From contig JANZNS010000002.1 in assembly GCA_025153445.1 (NCBI GenBank), forward strand, positions 372,001 through 436,000: 64,000 nucleotides of DNA, given 5' to 3'. This stretch comes from Marinobacter sp. BGYM27. Its GTDB lineage: Bacteria > Pseudomonadota > Gammaproteobacteria > Pseudomonadales > Oleiphilaceae. Positions 24,833 to 34,382 of the stretch are shown here, in pieces (position 1 is the stretch's first letter; each line of letters begins with the position of its first letter). A program made the position numbers and the translations under genes. The notes below the pieces were generated by a model. It was given only the letters and a program-made list of their open reading frames with translations. It was not told the origin of the DNA and did no database searches.

Positions 24833-27517
24833 TTATAGCTTCTTGAGCACCTCTTTAGCTTTTCCTTCTTCGCCTGCAGCCTTATAGGCATCGGCTAAAT
24901 GCATCGCTATTTCGTTGGAGTCCGGTGCCAGTTGATGTGCTTTTTCGAGTACCGGGATGCTCTGTTTATGGTCGCCCTTTTTGTACAGGATCCAGCCATA
25001 GGTATCGGCGATAGCGGCTGATTCAGGATTGATGTCGTAAGCCTTTTGAGCAAGTTCCAGAGCCTGACCATCTCCGCTCTCGTGGTAGATCCAGGCAAGG
25101 TTGTTCAGCGCAGTCGAATTCTTCGGGTTGATATTCAGTACCGCTTTATAAGCATCGATCGCTTTGGGCATGTCGTCGATGTTCTGGTAGGAAAGGGCCA
25201 GTGCCAGCATGAGTTGGCTACTTTTCGGGTATTTGCCCTTTCCGTTTTCGAGCGTCTCAATCGCCTTTTGACGCTGTTCCTGTTTCTGTAGCGTTTCGGC
25301 AAGGCGCAAGTAGATGTCCGGGCTCGTCGCTTTGTTCAACGCTAACTCGTAAAGCTCTGCAGCCTTATCGAGATCGTTTTTGCTGATTTCGTAGTTTGCT
25401 TCTAGCACGTAAGGGCGCGCGGATTCGGGGTGCTCAAGGCGGGTTTCCCTGAGCAATTTACGCGCATCATCCTCGCGGTCACTGGTGAAGTAGAAGCTGG
25501 CGGTCTGCAGAGCGACATCTTCGTTGCCCGGAAACAGGACCTGGGCACGCTGTAGAATCTTGTCTGCACCTTTGCTGTCATCCCGGTTTAATCTGGCAGC
25601 GGCGGTGCCGCGATAAATCCCAGCAACAACCGGCGCATGAGTGGAGGGTTCAAATTCGTTAACAGGCTCTAGCAACTCCGCTGAGAGCTTGTCGGCTTTT
25701 GCGTTGTCGTCCTCCATCAGAGCGTATTCAAGCAGCACAAACTTTGGACCAACAGCATCAGGTTGCTTGGCGAGCAATTTATCAAGATAAGCCTTGATAT
25801 CGTCATCTTCCGAGACCTGAACAAGGCCTTGCAGTGCACGTCTGCTATTGGGGGCTTTATTAATTGCCTCCTTGAACTGTTTAGCGGCTTCGGCTTTGTC
25901 GTTCTGGCGTGCAGCCAGTGTTGCGAGTGCAATGTTAGCGCGTGGATCCGACGGCGATTGTTTAAGGGCCTGTGCGTAGAACTGTTTGCCTTCTGCCAGA
26001 TCCCCCATTGCGGAAGACAGGTCGCCATGTGTCAGCAGGGCAGTGGTGTTGTCCGGTTGCTCTTTCACCCATGCGCTGGCTGACTCTCTCGCCGCATCTT
26101 GATCGCCTGACTGCATATACGCCCTGATGATGAGTACCCGGGCGTCTGAATTGGACTCATCCTGCTTCATTGCGGTGGTAGCCTGGTTAATGGCTGCCTC
26201 GTATTCCTCTTGCTGGAGCAGGTAGGTCGCATAGCGCAGGCGAAGATCAGTGTTCTCGGGATTAAGTTCGAGCGACTTCTCAATATAGCTGCGGCCTGCT
26301 GGGGTATCGCCGGTCGCCAGAGATGCGATACCCACTAGCGCAAGCATCGAAGGATCAGACTGGCTCTCATCCAGGTTTTCGAGCAGTCGCTTGGCTTCAT
26401 CCGGCCGCTGGAGCTGGAGCTGTGTAGCCGCCAACAATTTGTTTATCGCCGGAGAATCTTCCTTGGACAGGGGGGCAAGGAGGTTTTCCGCTTCTTCTAC
26501 GCGTCCCTGCTGGAAACGAATCATTCCTAGCATAACCACACTTTGGATGTGGTTGGGAGCCTGATTCAGAATTTCTCTGAGATAGCGGGCCGATTCCTCC
26601 AGGTTGCCTTTTTGATAGGCGTCCTGGGCGGCTGCGAAGTTGCTCTTGATTGTTCCGGGGGCGGATTTGGCTAGAATCTCTTCGTATACAAACGCCTCTG
26701 CCGATTTGCCCTGTGCTCGTAGCACATCAATTAATGCAGACATGGTGGCGTACTTTTTGTACGTCATAATGTCGTACTGGCCGATATCCTCGAGGGCGCG
26801 AATATACGCGTCTTCAGCATTCTGCCACCGCTCTTCTACCTGAGCGATCTGCGCTTTCCAGAGCCAGAGTTCCGGATCGTTCGCATCGACCTTTTCGGCT
26901 TTTTCTATGTAGCTTTTAGCTTCTGATATGTTTTTGTCGGCGTACGCTGCGCGGGACAGGCCAATCAATGCGAGTGCTGAGTTTTCATCGGTACTGAGGG
27001 CGTCCTGATATGCCTTTCGAGCGGCTGAGGCATCACCGGCGCGAAGCTTGACGTCGCCCCGGAGAATGGCTGCTTCCAATTGTTGGCTGCTATCCGGTGA
27101 GCGCAGGTTGTCGAGCGAGGCCAGGGCTTCAACGCTTTGATTGCGCATCATCTGGGTGCGGGCAGTGATCAGCAGTATGCGGTTGTGGACAGTATCGGTG
27201 GTCTTGTCTTGATCCAGTCGCGCTGCAATTTCCTGGACCTGCTTTTCGGCATTGACGGCATCGCCGGCTGTCACAAGGTTATCGACAATGATGAAGTAGG
27301 GCTCCGCGCTGCCGGGATTAAGTTCAATGGCGCTCCGCGCCTCCAGCGTACTGGCTTTGAGTTCACCCTGGCGCTGGAAGAAGCGGGATTGATCCAGATG
27401 GCTGAGGTACTGCACCTCCTGCTGGCTCATCTCTTTGCTGTCGTCTCCGCAGCCTACGAGTACCAAGCTGATGGCCGCTGAAAGCAGAGTAATGCGAAGC
27501 GTTTTCTTGAACGTCAT
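24833..27517 (-). CDS. prsT: XrtA/PEP-CTERM system TPR-repeat lipoprotein PrsT
   Basis: An 894-residue protein with lipobox LVLVGC (Cys23), so envelope-anchored. The rest is a long solenoid of about twenty tetratricopeptide repeats, ending in motifs such as ALNNLAWIYHESGDGQALEL and ADTYGWILYKKGDHKQSI. Length and architecture match the giant TPR lipoprotein that accompanies PrsK and PrsR in exosortase A genomes. Its role is thought to be protein-protein contact in EPS/PEP-CTERM export. AAGGATC lies upstream of the ATG. Only 44 bases separate it from prsR, so it is probably co-transcribed with prsR. Confidence 0.92.
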   Translation of the reverse strand: MTFKKTLRITLLSAAISLVLVGCGDDSKEMSQQEVQYLSHLDQSRFFQRQGELKASTLEARSAIELNPGSAEPYFIIVDNLVTAGDAVNAEKQVQEIAARLDQDKTTDTVHNRILLITARTQMMRNQSVEALASLDNLRSPDSSQQLEAAILRGDVKLRAGDASAARKAYQDALSTDENSALALIGLSRAAYADKNISEAKSYIEKAEKVDANDPELWLWKAQIAQVEERWQNAEDAYIRALEDIGQYDIMTYKKYATMSALIDVLRAQGKSAEAFVYEEILAKSAPGTIKSNFAAAQDAYQKGNLEESARYLREILNQAPNHIQSVVMLGMIRFQQGRVEEAENLLAPLSKEDSPAINKLLAATQLQLQRPDEAKRLLENLDESQSDPSMLALVGIASLATGDTPAGRSYIEKSLELNPENTDLRLRYATYLLQQEEYEAAINQATTAMKQDESNSDARVLIIRAYMQSGDQDAARESASAWVKEQPDNTTALLTHGDLSSAMGDLAEGKQFYAQALKQSPSDPRANIALATLAARQNDKAEAAKQFKEAINKAPNSRRALQGLVQVSEDDDIKAYLDKLLAKQPDAVGPKFVLLEYALMEDDNAKADKLSAELLEPVNEFEPSTHAPVVAGIYRGTAAARLNRDDSKGADKILQRAQVLFPGNEDVALQTASFYFTSDREDDARKLLRETRLEHPESARPYVLEANYEISKNDLDKAAELYELALNKATSPDIYLRLAETLQKQEQRQKAIETLENGKGKYPKSSQLMLALALSYQNIDDMPKAIDAYKAVLNINPKNSTALNNLAWIYHESGDGQALELAQKAYDINPESAAIADTYGWILYKKGDHKQSIPVLEKAHQLAPDSNEIAMHLADAYKAAGEEGKAKEVLKKL

Positions 27518-27561
27518 GGATCTGATCCTTGTTTTCCCGGTCCTTGGTGCTCAGCGCGCGC

Positions 27562-28938
27562 CTATGCGTCAGACGCCACAGGAGAGGTTTCTATTTTGTA
27601 TTTGTCAGTCAGGTTATAAAGAGTAGGGCGGGTGACCCCAAGTAATCGTGCGGCTTGCGCCATATTGAAACCACTGGTCTGCAGTGCATGCTTGATGGCG
27701 ATACGCTCTGCATCTTCCCGTACCTGACGAAGGTTCAGCACGTTACCGTCATGTGCTTCCTCGTCGGTCATGAGTTGAAGGTCGTCAGCCGTGACGCGCT
27801 TGCCTTCGGACATGATGGTTGCACGCTTGATTTTGTTGATCATCTCGCGAACATTGCCGGGCCAGTGATAGCTCTTGATGGCGTTGATGGCGTCTTCGGC
27901 AAACGATAGCTGAGGGCGTTCCATCTGTTTGCCCAGCGACTTGAGCAATGACTGGGCTATGACCATGGCGTCGCCGTCCCGTTCTCGTACAGCAGGAACG
28001 TCCAGTGTGATTTCGTTAATCCGGTAGTATAAATCTTCCCGGAAATCACCATTGGCGACGAGCTGTTTGACATCGCGGTGGGTTGCGCAGACCACGCGCA
28101 CATCAACCTGGACAGGATTAACGCTGCCGACGCGATCTACTACGCGCTCCTGAAGAAATCGAAGCAACTTGGCTTGAAGGGCCATCGGCATATCACCGAT
28201 TTCATCCAGAAACAGCGTGCCGCCGTTGGCCATCTCGATCTTGCCCTTTTTGCTTTGGGTGGCGCCGGTAAATGCGCCTTTCTCAAAGCCGAACAGCTCG
28301 CTTTCAAGCAGATTCTCGGGAATGGCGGCGCAGTTGATGGCGGCAAATGCATTACCCGCGCGGGGGCTGAGGTCATGGATCGCCCGTGCGAACAGTTCTT
28401 TGCCAGTGCCGGTTTCACCAATAATGAGGGTGGTGACATCCGCCGGTGCGACTTTCTCTACCATTCTGCAAAGCGCAAGCATCTGCGGGCTGGCAGCTAC
28501 AATGCCCTTGATATTGGTGCCGTTGCGGCTTTGGGCCAGTTCGCGGTTTTCCCGCTCAAGCTCTGATAACCGAAACGCCCGGTTGACCACAAAGGTGAGG
28601 ATATCGGCATCGAGAGGCTTCTGATAAAAATCACTGGCCCCCATCCCGATTGCGCGTACTGCGTTTTCCTTGTCTTCACGGCCGGTCACAACCACGACTT
28701 TGGTATTCGGCGCAAGGCGAAGGATATCCTCAAGTAGCGCAAACCCTTCGGTGGCGCCGCCCGGATCAGGTGGTAAACCCAGATCAAGAGTGACGACTTC
28801 AGGCTCAAAGCGGCGGAGGGAAGTAATGGCTGAATCCCGATCGCTGGCCATGACAACTTCAATGTCATCACTGAAGCACCAGCGCATCTGGCTTTGCAGG
28901 CCCGGATCATCTTCGACGATTAAAAGACGTTTACTCAC
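27562..28938 (-). CDS. prsR: PEP-CTERM-box response regulator PrsR (sigma-54 activator)
   Basis: The product is 458 residues from the GTG at 28938, which begins SKRLLIVEDD; an ATG at 28995 would add 19 residues before the receiver domain. The receiver (about 1-120) has the phospho-acceptor Asp52 in TLDLGLPP. The AAA+ domain has Walker A GETGTGKE, the sigma-54 contact loop GAFTGA and Walker B GGTLFLDEIGD. The C-terminal Fis-type helix-turn-helix includes AARLLGVTRPTLYNL. It should activate RpoN promoters, including the one before the PEP-CTERM gene. AAAAGGA lies 12 bases before the GTG, a rather long spacing. Confidence 0.94.
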   Translation of the reverse strand: MSKRLLIVEDDPGLQSQMRWCFSDDIEVVMASDRDSAITSLRRFEPEVVTLDLGLPPDPGGATEGFALLEDILRLAPNTKVVVVTGREDKENAVRAIGMGASDFYQKPLDADILTFVVNRAFRLSELERENRELAQSRNGTNIKGIVAASPQMLALCRMVEKVAPADVTTLIIGETGTGKELFARAIHDLSPRAGNAFAAINCAAIPENLLESELFGFEKGAFTGATQSKKGKIEMANGGTLFLDEIGDMPMALQAKLLRFLQERVVDRVGSVNPVQVDVRVVCATHRDVKQLVANGDFREDLYYRINEITLDVPAVRERDGDAMVIAQSLLKSLGKQMERPQLSFAEDAINAIKSYHWPGNVREMINKIKRATIMSEGKRVTADDLQLMTDEEAHDGNVLNLRQVREDAERIAIKHALQTSGFNMAQAARLLGVTRPTLYNLTDKYKIETSPVASDA

Positions 28939-29037
28939 AACAGAACCAAGTCCTTTTATTGAACTGAAACGGCGAGACTGTACGGGTAACATCATGTTGG
29001 CCCGAGCGTACCGTCTTCAATAGCCTTCTAACGAACT

Positions 29038-29075
29038 GCAGAATTCAAGTTAACATATTGTTACTCTAATTCTGC
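29038..29075. promoter_or_regulatory. 38-base interrupted palindrome between prsK and prsR
   Basis: GCAGAATT (29038-29045) and AATTCTGC (29068-29075) are perfect inverted repeats. Inside them AGTTAACA and TGTTACT also pair with one bulged T around a TAT loop. As RNA it would form a nearly continuous hairpin; as DNA it has dimer-binding symmetry. No T-run follows on either strand, so it is not a simple terminator. Confidence 0.6.
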
Positions 29076-29170
29076 CCCTTATTTGGTGTCTTGCATACCC
29101 TAAGTCGACACATAACGCGCATCCGGTGCATTTGCGTTTACCATCCGTAGTCTAAGGCCATAGCAGCGCA

Positions 29171-31303
29171 TCATGCATCGCCCGTCAATTGACTGATCGT
29201 GCTCTCATTCTGATCTGGCTTCTCACCGGCATTATTTTGTTCATCATCCCGAGCGAGGGGGAGCCGGACAGAAAAGCAAGACCCAACCTGAAGTTCACTG
29301 GTGACGTCAATGTTGCCGCCGATCTGACGAACATACTCCCGAGCCTGATAGGCCCCTATCCCCATTCCGGCAAGGCCTTTGGTACTCTCAAATGGCTTGA
29401 ACAGTTTCATTTTGATGAAGTCCTCGGACATACCTGTGCCGCTGTCCTGAATAAACAGCACCACGTTATCGACGCTTTTTTTCATGGTCAGCGTGACATC
29501 ACCGTTTGGTGGCGTTGCGTCCTGAGCATTCTGGATCAGGTGGCTGAGCACGCTGCGCAGTTGTTCAGGGTCGCCTTTAACGGTGACGGCGTCTTCAGGT
29601 GGCTTGAACTTCGGTTTTGGCTGATTGCGGGCATGGTGTTTGGCCAGATCATCAATAATCACGGCGAGATCGACGGATTGAACCGGGGTCTCATCAGTAG
29701 CGGGCTTGCGAATGTGATCCACCAGATTGGATAGCTTGTTCACCGCATGCTCTGTGGTGGTGATCATGTCGTCGATAAATTCAGGGTTGTTTCGGTGGCG
29801 CTGAGCATTTTTCACCAGCAGTGATAGCTGGGCGATCATGGTTTTCAGGTCGTGAACCATAAAGGCAGACGCTTTGCTGACCGCTTCGAACTGCATGGCA
29901 CGGGATAAGCGATTCTGGGAATCAGCCTGGGCCAGTACGTTACAGGTCTGGCGCGCAACAACCCGGATGAGATCGAAGTTCTCCCAGTTCAGTTCTACTT
30001 TGGCGTAGGGGTTGCCCACCAGGCAAATGCCGTAGAGATCGTCACCAAGATAAAGCGGAATGGTCAGCCAGCCATCGGAAAACTTGAGTACCGCGTCAGG
30101 GATCTCGAGTAGCTCATAACGCACCGGGTCATGCCGGTATTCATGGAGGTCGATGATCCACTCTTTTTCGCCGAAAAAACGCACCAGATCGGATTCGCCG
30201 TCAATGGTGGTGTACTTCGGTGGCGGAATATTGACCGAAGTATGGAGCGCGAAATTGTGATCCTCATCTTTGATCCACAATGCGCCGGAATTGCTTTCCA
30301 CCAGATCAGCAAGGATACGGACCACGCGCTCTGGTAAAGGCGGATCTTCAGACACGTTGGCGAAGATCTGGGTCATCTTCAGCCATTCTTCACGGTAATC
30401 GTATTTGTAGTCGAAGAAGTTCTGGCTGATAAAAATCATCAAGCGCGCACGAAAGCGGGTTGAGCTGAGCAGTGCGGCGAACAGGGCGAGAAAGGCTGTC
30501 AGGAACAGAATCTGCAGTGCTTCGCCCCAGGCTCCGCCCAGTGCTCGCACGTAGTAGCCGCCCGCTGCGACGAACAACAGGTAGCCGCCGGCAAAGATCA
30601 GTGCACCGACGTGGAAGATTGCATTGCGGGACAGCTGAAATTCAACCGGCTGCTTGCGGGTATTGATCATGTTGATCGCAAAGAGCGGCGCGAAGAAGGC
30701 ATTCGCAGCGCCACGCGCAGTCCAGAATGAGTCCGACACCTGACCAAACAGAAGCGCGTCGGAGTACATAAAAAAGTCGTAGGCGAAGAGGCCACCGATG
30801 CCGATGCAAAGGTACTTGATACTTGAGCGCCCGAAAGAAACAGAGTTACGCCAGATTTGTTCCACCAGGCAGACCCCGAGCAGAGAGAGCGCGATCTGGC
30901 CGATAATTTTGGTTTTTCCGTCAAATAGCTGCCATCCAAGGGCGTATTCAAGAGTTCCGCAGGTGAGCAGTGTGATGATGAGGATGACGCTTGAGGTTCC
31001 GATTATCCGCCGTAGCTTTGTTGCCAGTGTGCCGGAGCGGGAGCTGTCTTTGAGTAACGCAAAGAGTACAGCGATCCAGGCGCCATCGCGGACCAGTTCC
31101 AGCAGATAACGGATAAAGAACGGGGGTTGGTTCCAGATGATCTGGGCCACAAGCGAGCCGGCCCAAATGGCCGAAACGAGTGCGGCCAGCAATAGTGCGC
31201 GATCAGTATTTCGCCTGAGATAGCGGGTGCCGATCAGTATCGCCAGTAGTAAAAACGAGAGTGCCGCGGCAGCGTGGCTGACGAGACTGAAGTTGATCAC
31301 CAT
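29171..31303 (-). CDS. prsK: XrtA/PEP-CTERM system sensor histidine kinase PrsK
   Basis: A 710-residue inner-membrane kinase. Residues 1-285 hold about eight to ten hydrophobic helices as sensor. About 320-465 is a GAF-like domain. The phospho-acceptor is His484 in FMVHDLKTM. The ATPase domain has LSHLIQNAQDATPP (N box), QDSGTGMS (G1) and GMGIGAYQAREYV (G2). It pairs with PrsR encoded next to it. The intergenic distance to prsR is 232 bases and includes a long palindrome, so the two need not be transcribed at equal levels. The signal sensed is unknown. Confidence 0.94.
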   Translation of the reverse strand: MVINFSLVSHAAAALSFLLLAILIGTRYLRRNTDRALLLAALVSAIWAGSLVAQIIWNQPPFFIRYLLELVRDGAWIAVLFALLKDSSRSGTLATKLRRIIGTSSVILIITLLTCGTLEYALGWQLFDGKTKIIGQIALSLLGVCLVEQIWRNSVSFGRSSIKYLCIGIGGLFAYDFFMYSDALLFGQVSDSFWTARGAANAFFAPLFAINMINTRKQPVEFQLSRNAIFHVGALIFAGGYLLFVAAGGYYVRALGGAWGEALQILFLTAFLALFAALLSSTRFRARLMIFISQNFFDYKYDYREEWLKMTQIFANVSEDPPLPERVVRILADLVESNSGALWIKDEDHNFALHTSVNIPPPKYTTIDGESDLVRFFGEKEWIIDLHEYRHDPVRYELLEIPDAVLKFSDGWLTIPLYLGDDLYGICLVGNPYAKVELNWENFDLIRVVARQTCNVLAQADSQNRLSRAMQFEAVSKASAFMVHDLKTMIAQLSLLVKNAQRHRNNPEFIDDMITTTEHAVNKLSNLVDHIRKPATDETPVQSVDLAVIIDDLAKHHARNQPKPKFKPPEDAVTVKGDPEQLRSVLSHLIQNAQDATPPNGDVTLTMKKSVDNVVLFIQDSGTGMSEDFIKMKLFKPFESTKGLAGMGIGAYQAREYVRQIGGNIDVTSELQVGSCFSVRLPLARDDEQNNAGEKPDQNESTISQLTGDA

Positions 31304-31427
31304 GAAGCAACTCGTCCTGTGAGTTAGGGTGCCGGGGAGCTACTGACCAGACTCTCCCTTTTACCGCGCAGTGAGTAAAGCAATAAGCCGGGCCGGAGGC
31401 CAGAACATTCGCACCGCTTCCAGGGTC

Positions 31428-31433
31428 ATTATA
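31428..31433 (-). promoter_or_regulatory. candidate -10 box of the prsK promoter
   Basis: On the minus strand TATAAT occurs about 125 bases before the prsK ATG. No good -35 hexamer is found 16-18 bases upstream, so support rests on the perfect -10 alone. The 196-base gap (31304-31499) holds nothing else recognised. Confidence 0.35.
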
Positions 31434-31499
31434 GTGAGAAATATGTCGTTGATATAGCGGGACGTTTGCAGGCTTGATCATTCACCCATATCTGACGCC

Positions 31500-32447
31500 T
31501 CATACGGGTTGTTTGTTTTCCCTGTAATAGCGGAAGACTTCTTTCAGTGGCCGCTTGGGTTTGAAACCAAAAGTGTCACGAAATGAGCGGCCGTCGATGA
31601 TCACAGGGTATTTGAAAAACAGCATCAGATAGGGTGGAAAGCTTCTCAGATTCAGGAGCCTGGCGATCGTGCGTGGCAATACCGGAGGAATCGAGGGCAG
31701 CGGAATGCGTGTGCAGCCACACAGCTGCAATGCGTGCTGGTAGGACACCCAGTCATCTGGCGTGACATTGAACACGCCGCGCTGATTTTTTCGGTAAGCC
31801 AGCACAATGGCATCGGCCATGTCATCGATATGAATGAACTGCATCATAGGTGAAAAGCCTGCCAGCACCGGCGCGCGCCTGCTCGCAAGCAAGGTACTGA
31901 TCGAGTTGCGCACGCCGGGACCGACGATATTGCAGGGGCGCAGTACCGTAATGTTCAGATCCGGATAGCGCCAAAGGTAGATGTTGGCAAGGTTTTCCAG
32001 CTCGACTGAATCGATCAGATCCATACTCAGGCCGGCACCCTTGAGCGGCGCTTCTTCATCGATCAGTGCCGGGTTATAGGCGTTGGCACCGTATACGTGA
32101 TAGGTCGAAAGCACGACTACCCGGGTGATGCCGTACTTATGGCTGAGATCGAGCAGTTTCTGGGTACCGAGCACGTTGGCGTTGTAGCGCCGCATGCGGG
32201 TTTCCTGGCTGGACATGATGCGCCCAAGGTGGATCACGCCTTCAAATTCGTAACGGCGAAACAGGTCTTCAAAAACCCGCTTGTTGAAATCGATACAATA
32301 GCTGGGAATGTCGTCTCCGAGATAGACCTGTTCACGGAAGTCGACGGCAACCAGGTGGTAATCATCACGCAGGCGATTAATGACCTGTTGGGCCAGTGCG
32401 CCGGCTGCGCCGGTTACAAGGATGGTGGGTTTTGCTTTATTGGTCAT
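31500..32447 (-). CDS. NAD-dependent epimerase/dehydratase-like protein (extended SDR)
   Basis: A 315-residue Rossmann protein. TILVTGAAGALAQQVINRL (9-27) is the NAD(P)-binding glycine motif and STYHVYGA corresponds to the active-site Ser/Thr strand. At the place of the usual YxxxK motif the sequence is about LIDSVELENLA, so the catalytic Tyr and Lys seem absent. VLRPCNIVGPG and FIHIDDMADAI are later family blocks. Substrate is unknown; a binding or regulatory role is possible. It overlaps the acyltransferase stop by one base (TGATG), so the two are coupled. Confidence 0.82.
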   Translation of the reverse strand: MTNKAKPTILVTGAAGALAQQVINRLRDDYHLVAVDFREQVYLGDDIPSYCIDFNKRVFEDLFRRYEFEGVIHLGRIMSSQETRMRRYNANVLGTQKLLDLSHKYGITRVVVLSTYHVYGANAYNPALIDEEAPLKGAGLSMDLIDSVELENLANIYLWRYPDLNITVLRPCNIVGPGVRNSISTLLASRRAPVLAGFSPMMQFIHIDDMADAIVLAYRKNQRGVFNVTPDDWVSYQHALQLCGCTRIPLPSIPPVLPRTIARLLNLRSFPPYLMLFFKYPVIIDGRSFRDTFGFKPKRPLKEVFRYYRENKQPV

Positions 32448-33262
32448 CAGAACAGCCTTTTCCTTTCACTCAGCCCCTGGTCAATCAGCTTGCTGATCTC
32501 TGCTTTCACCACCTCTACGCGCTCCGTTACCTTGTCTTCGGGGATATCGGCGTTATCAAAATGCATCGGTTTTCCGAACTTCAGGATAACCTTGGCCGGG
32601 AGTATCACGGGTAACGCTACCGGCACGTAGGGAACACCAAGCGCCTGAGCAAGGGGGCGAATATTGGCGATGGCTGGAATGGTTTCCTCGCAGCCGACAA
32701 CACCAACAGGAACGATCGTGGCGTTGTAGTCCATCGCCAGCCGCATGAAACCGTTGCCGAAGCGCTTGAGTTTGTAACGGTCCCGGTACAGCTTGCCTGA
32801 TCCGCGAATCCCTTCGGGAAAGACGATGATGGCTTCGTCATTGGCCAGCATCTTTGCGCAGTTGACGGGGTCGCCCAGAATGGCGCCGACCTGATTCAGC
32901 ATGTTGCCAAGATAAGGCACGGTTGGAAAAAAACGCTCGATCATGGCTCGGGGAATGCGCGGCAGGCGCTCCCGTGCTGCCAGTGAATAGCCAATGAGCA
33001 AGCCGTCCAGCGGCAATTGGCCGCTGTGGTTGGCAACGATCAGTACCGGGCCTTCGGCAGGCACGTTGTCAACGCCATCGGCCGTCACCCGGAAGTACTT
33101 TTCGTAGATCTGGCGGGTGAGGGTGAAGCCGATTTTGACCGACTCGTTGTTGTAGCCCCAAGGGTCGTAGCCCAGGGTTCCAATGGGTTTTCGGATGCGG
33201 TTGATCTGATCTTCAAGTGCCTGTGGGACGATCTTGTTCTTGAGGAAAGTTCTTAATCCCAT
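32447..33262 (-). CDS. lysophospholipid acyltransferase family protein (PlsC/MGAT-like)
   Basis: The product is 271 residues from the ATG at 33262, which has AGGA seven bases upstream; an earlier ATG at 33367 would add 35 residues with no such site. VANHSGQLPLDG is the acyltransferase block I in the MGAT/DGAT2-like form (N-H-S-G-x-L-P-x-D), and VFPEGIRGSGK is block III. It would transfer acyl chains from acyl-CoA or ACP to a glycerolipid at the inner membrane. Coupling to the SDR gene suggests a joint lipid pathway, not further defined. Confidence 0.85.
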   Translation of the reverse strand: MGLRTFLKNKIVPQALEDQINRIRKPIGTLGYDPWGYNNESVKIGFTLTRQIYEKYFRVTADGVDNVPAEGPVLIVANHSGQLPLDGLLIGYSLAARERLPRIPRAMIERFFPTVPYLGNMLNQVGAILGDPVNCAKMLANDEAIIVFPEGIRGSGKLYRDRYKLKRFGNGFMRLAMDYNATIVPVGVVGCEETIPAIANIRPLAQALGVPYVPVALPVILPAKVILKFGKPMHFDNADIPEDKVTERVEVVKAEISKLIDQGLSERKRLF

Positions 33263-33413
33263 GTCCGGTTCCTGAATATGCTGTTCGTCAAAGCAACTGA
33301 TTACGACTGATGCCGACAATGTCCGATTGATGATTGGGAGCGTGCAGGAAATATGCCGCATTGTCATCTGTACGGCGAGCGACCGATGGCAATGCGCCTG
33401 AATATAAAGGCGC

Positions 33414-34304
33414 CTATTGCCGGGAAATGCTCAGGTTTAATCGGTGTGACTGCCCCTGTTTTAAATCAACATAGTCTGTCAGTGCATTGGCCGATTCTAC
33501 GCAGAGCATCGTTCGCCAGGCCGTGTCAGGGAAGTCAGACAAACGCGCAGCCTTTTCCGGCCCTGGATTCCAGATAACCGTTGACTGGCTTCCGGTTGCG
33601 GACAGCCAAATGGTACCTGCCGGCGTGTGTATAGAGGCCTGGCCGCCTGCCTTGTATATGCGGTCGGTTTCGCCCTTGAACACCACGACGTCGTCCTGGA
33701 GAAACTCGCGCCACTCGTCGAGGGTGTCGACATATTGAACACCGTCAAAACCGCTCACAGATGTCGCGTCAATGGACGGTGTTGGCAAGTAGCTGTGGAG
33801 GGCCTGAGTGAAGGCTGTCGAGGTTTCGCTCATGTTGGTGGTGGTCAGGCTCAACTCGCATCCGCATTCAGTAAAACGAAACGTGATGACGGCCATTAAT
33901 GGCCAGTCGCCAAACCCGGTGATCGCGGAGGCGTCGAGCGTTAACTCAATTTCCACCGCTGAGTCAGACTCTGTCACGCTGCGGAATGACCAGTCGGCTG
34001 TGCGGGCGAAGCCGTGCGCCTTTTCCGAACCGATGCGCGTTGCAACTGGCTCGGGGTTGCGGTCGGCATCGCCAAACCAGGGCCAGCAAATGGGGATGCC
34101 GCCGCGGATGGCTTTACCGGTGGTGAACTGTGCTGTATCACTCATCCAGAGAAGGTTGTCCTGCCCGGCTGGGACAACGTGCGTCAGATGTGCGCCTTGA
34201 GTGAACAGGCGGGCGAAAAACAACGGATGAGTTACTTCAATTGCTTCCAGCTCGCCAATGCGAACCGTGCGACAAAACGATGATGCTTCAATGCTTCGTG
34301 ACAT
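33414..34304 (-). CDS. D-hexose-6-phosphate mutarotase (aldose 1-epimerase family)
   Basis: A 296-residue galactose-mutarotase-fold protein like E. coli YeaD. GIPICWPWFGDA is the signature phosphate/sugar-binding block. HGFARTADW contains the conserved catalytic His, and QALHSYLPTPSI the second. It interconverts alpha and beta anomers of hexose 6-phosphates in the cytoplasm. Divergent from fadE, with a 217-base spacer. Ordinary composition and length. Confidence 0.88.
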   Translation of the reverse strand: MSRSIEASSFCRTVRIGELEAIEVTHPLFFARLFTQGAHLTHVVPAGQDNLLWMSDTAQFTTGKAIRGGIPICWPWFGDADRNPEPVATRIGSEKAHGFARTADWSFRSVTESDSAVEIELTLDASAITGFGDWPLMAVITFRFTECGCELSLTTTNMSETSTAFTQALHSYLPTPSIDATSVSGFDGVQYVDTLDEWREFLQDDVVVFKGETDRIYKAGGQASIHTPAGTIWLSATGSQSTVIWNPGPEKAARLSDFPDTAWRTMLCVESANALTDYVDLKQGQSHRLNLSISRQ

Positions 34305-34382
34305 TAACGCTAACCTTTGCTTTGGAAGCTTCAGTTTAAGAAATTGGTTTGAGTCTCCCTGGGTTTTGTGATCATAGTGTCG

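Noticed and set aside
29189-29734. Plus-strand ORF across prsK
   Set aside because: It lies antisense to the conserved ATPase domain of PrsK and has no recognisable domain.
31500-33262. SDR/acyltransferase pair as part of the PEP-CTERM system
   Set aside because: It is on the same strand as prsK but separated by 196 bases, and the families are not regular XrtA partners.
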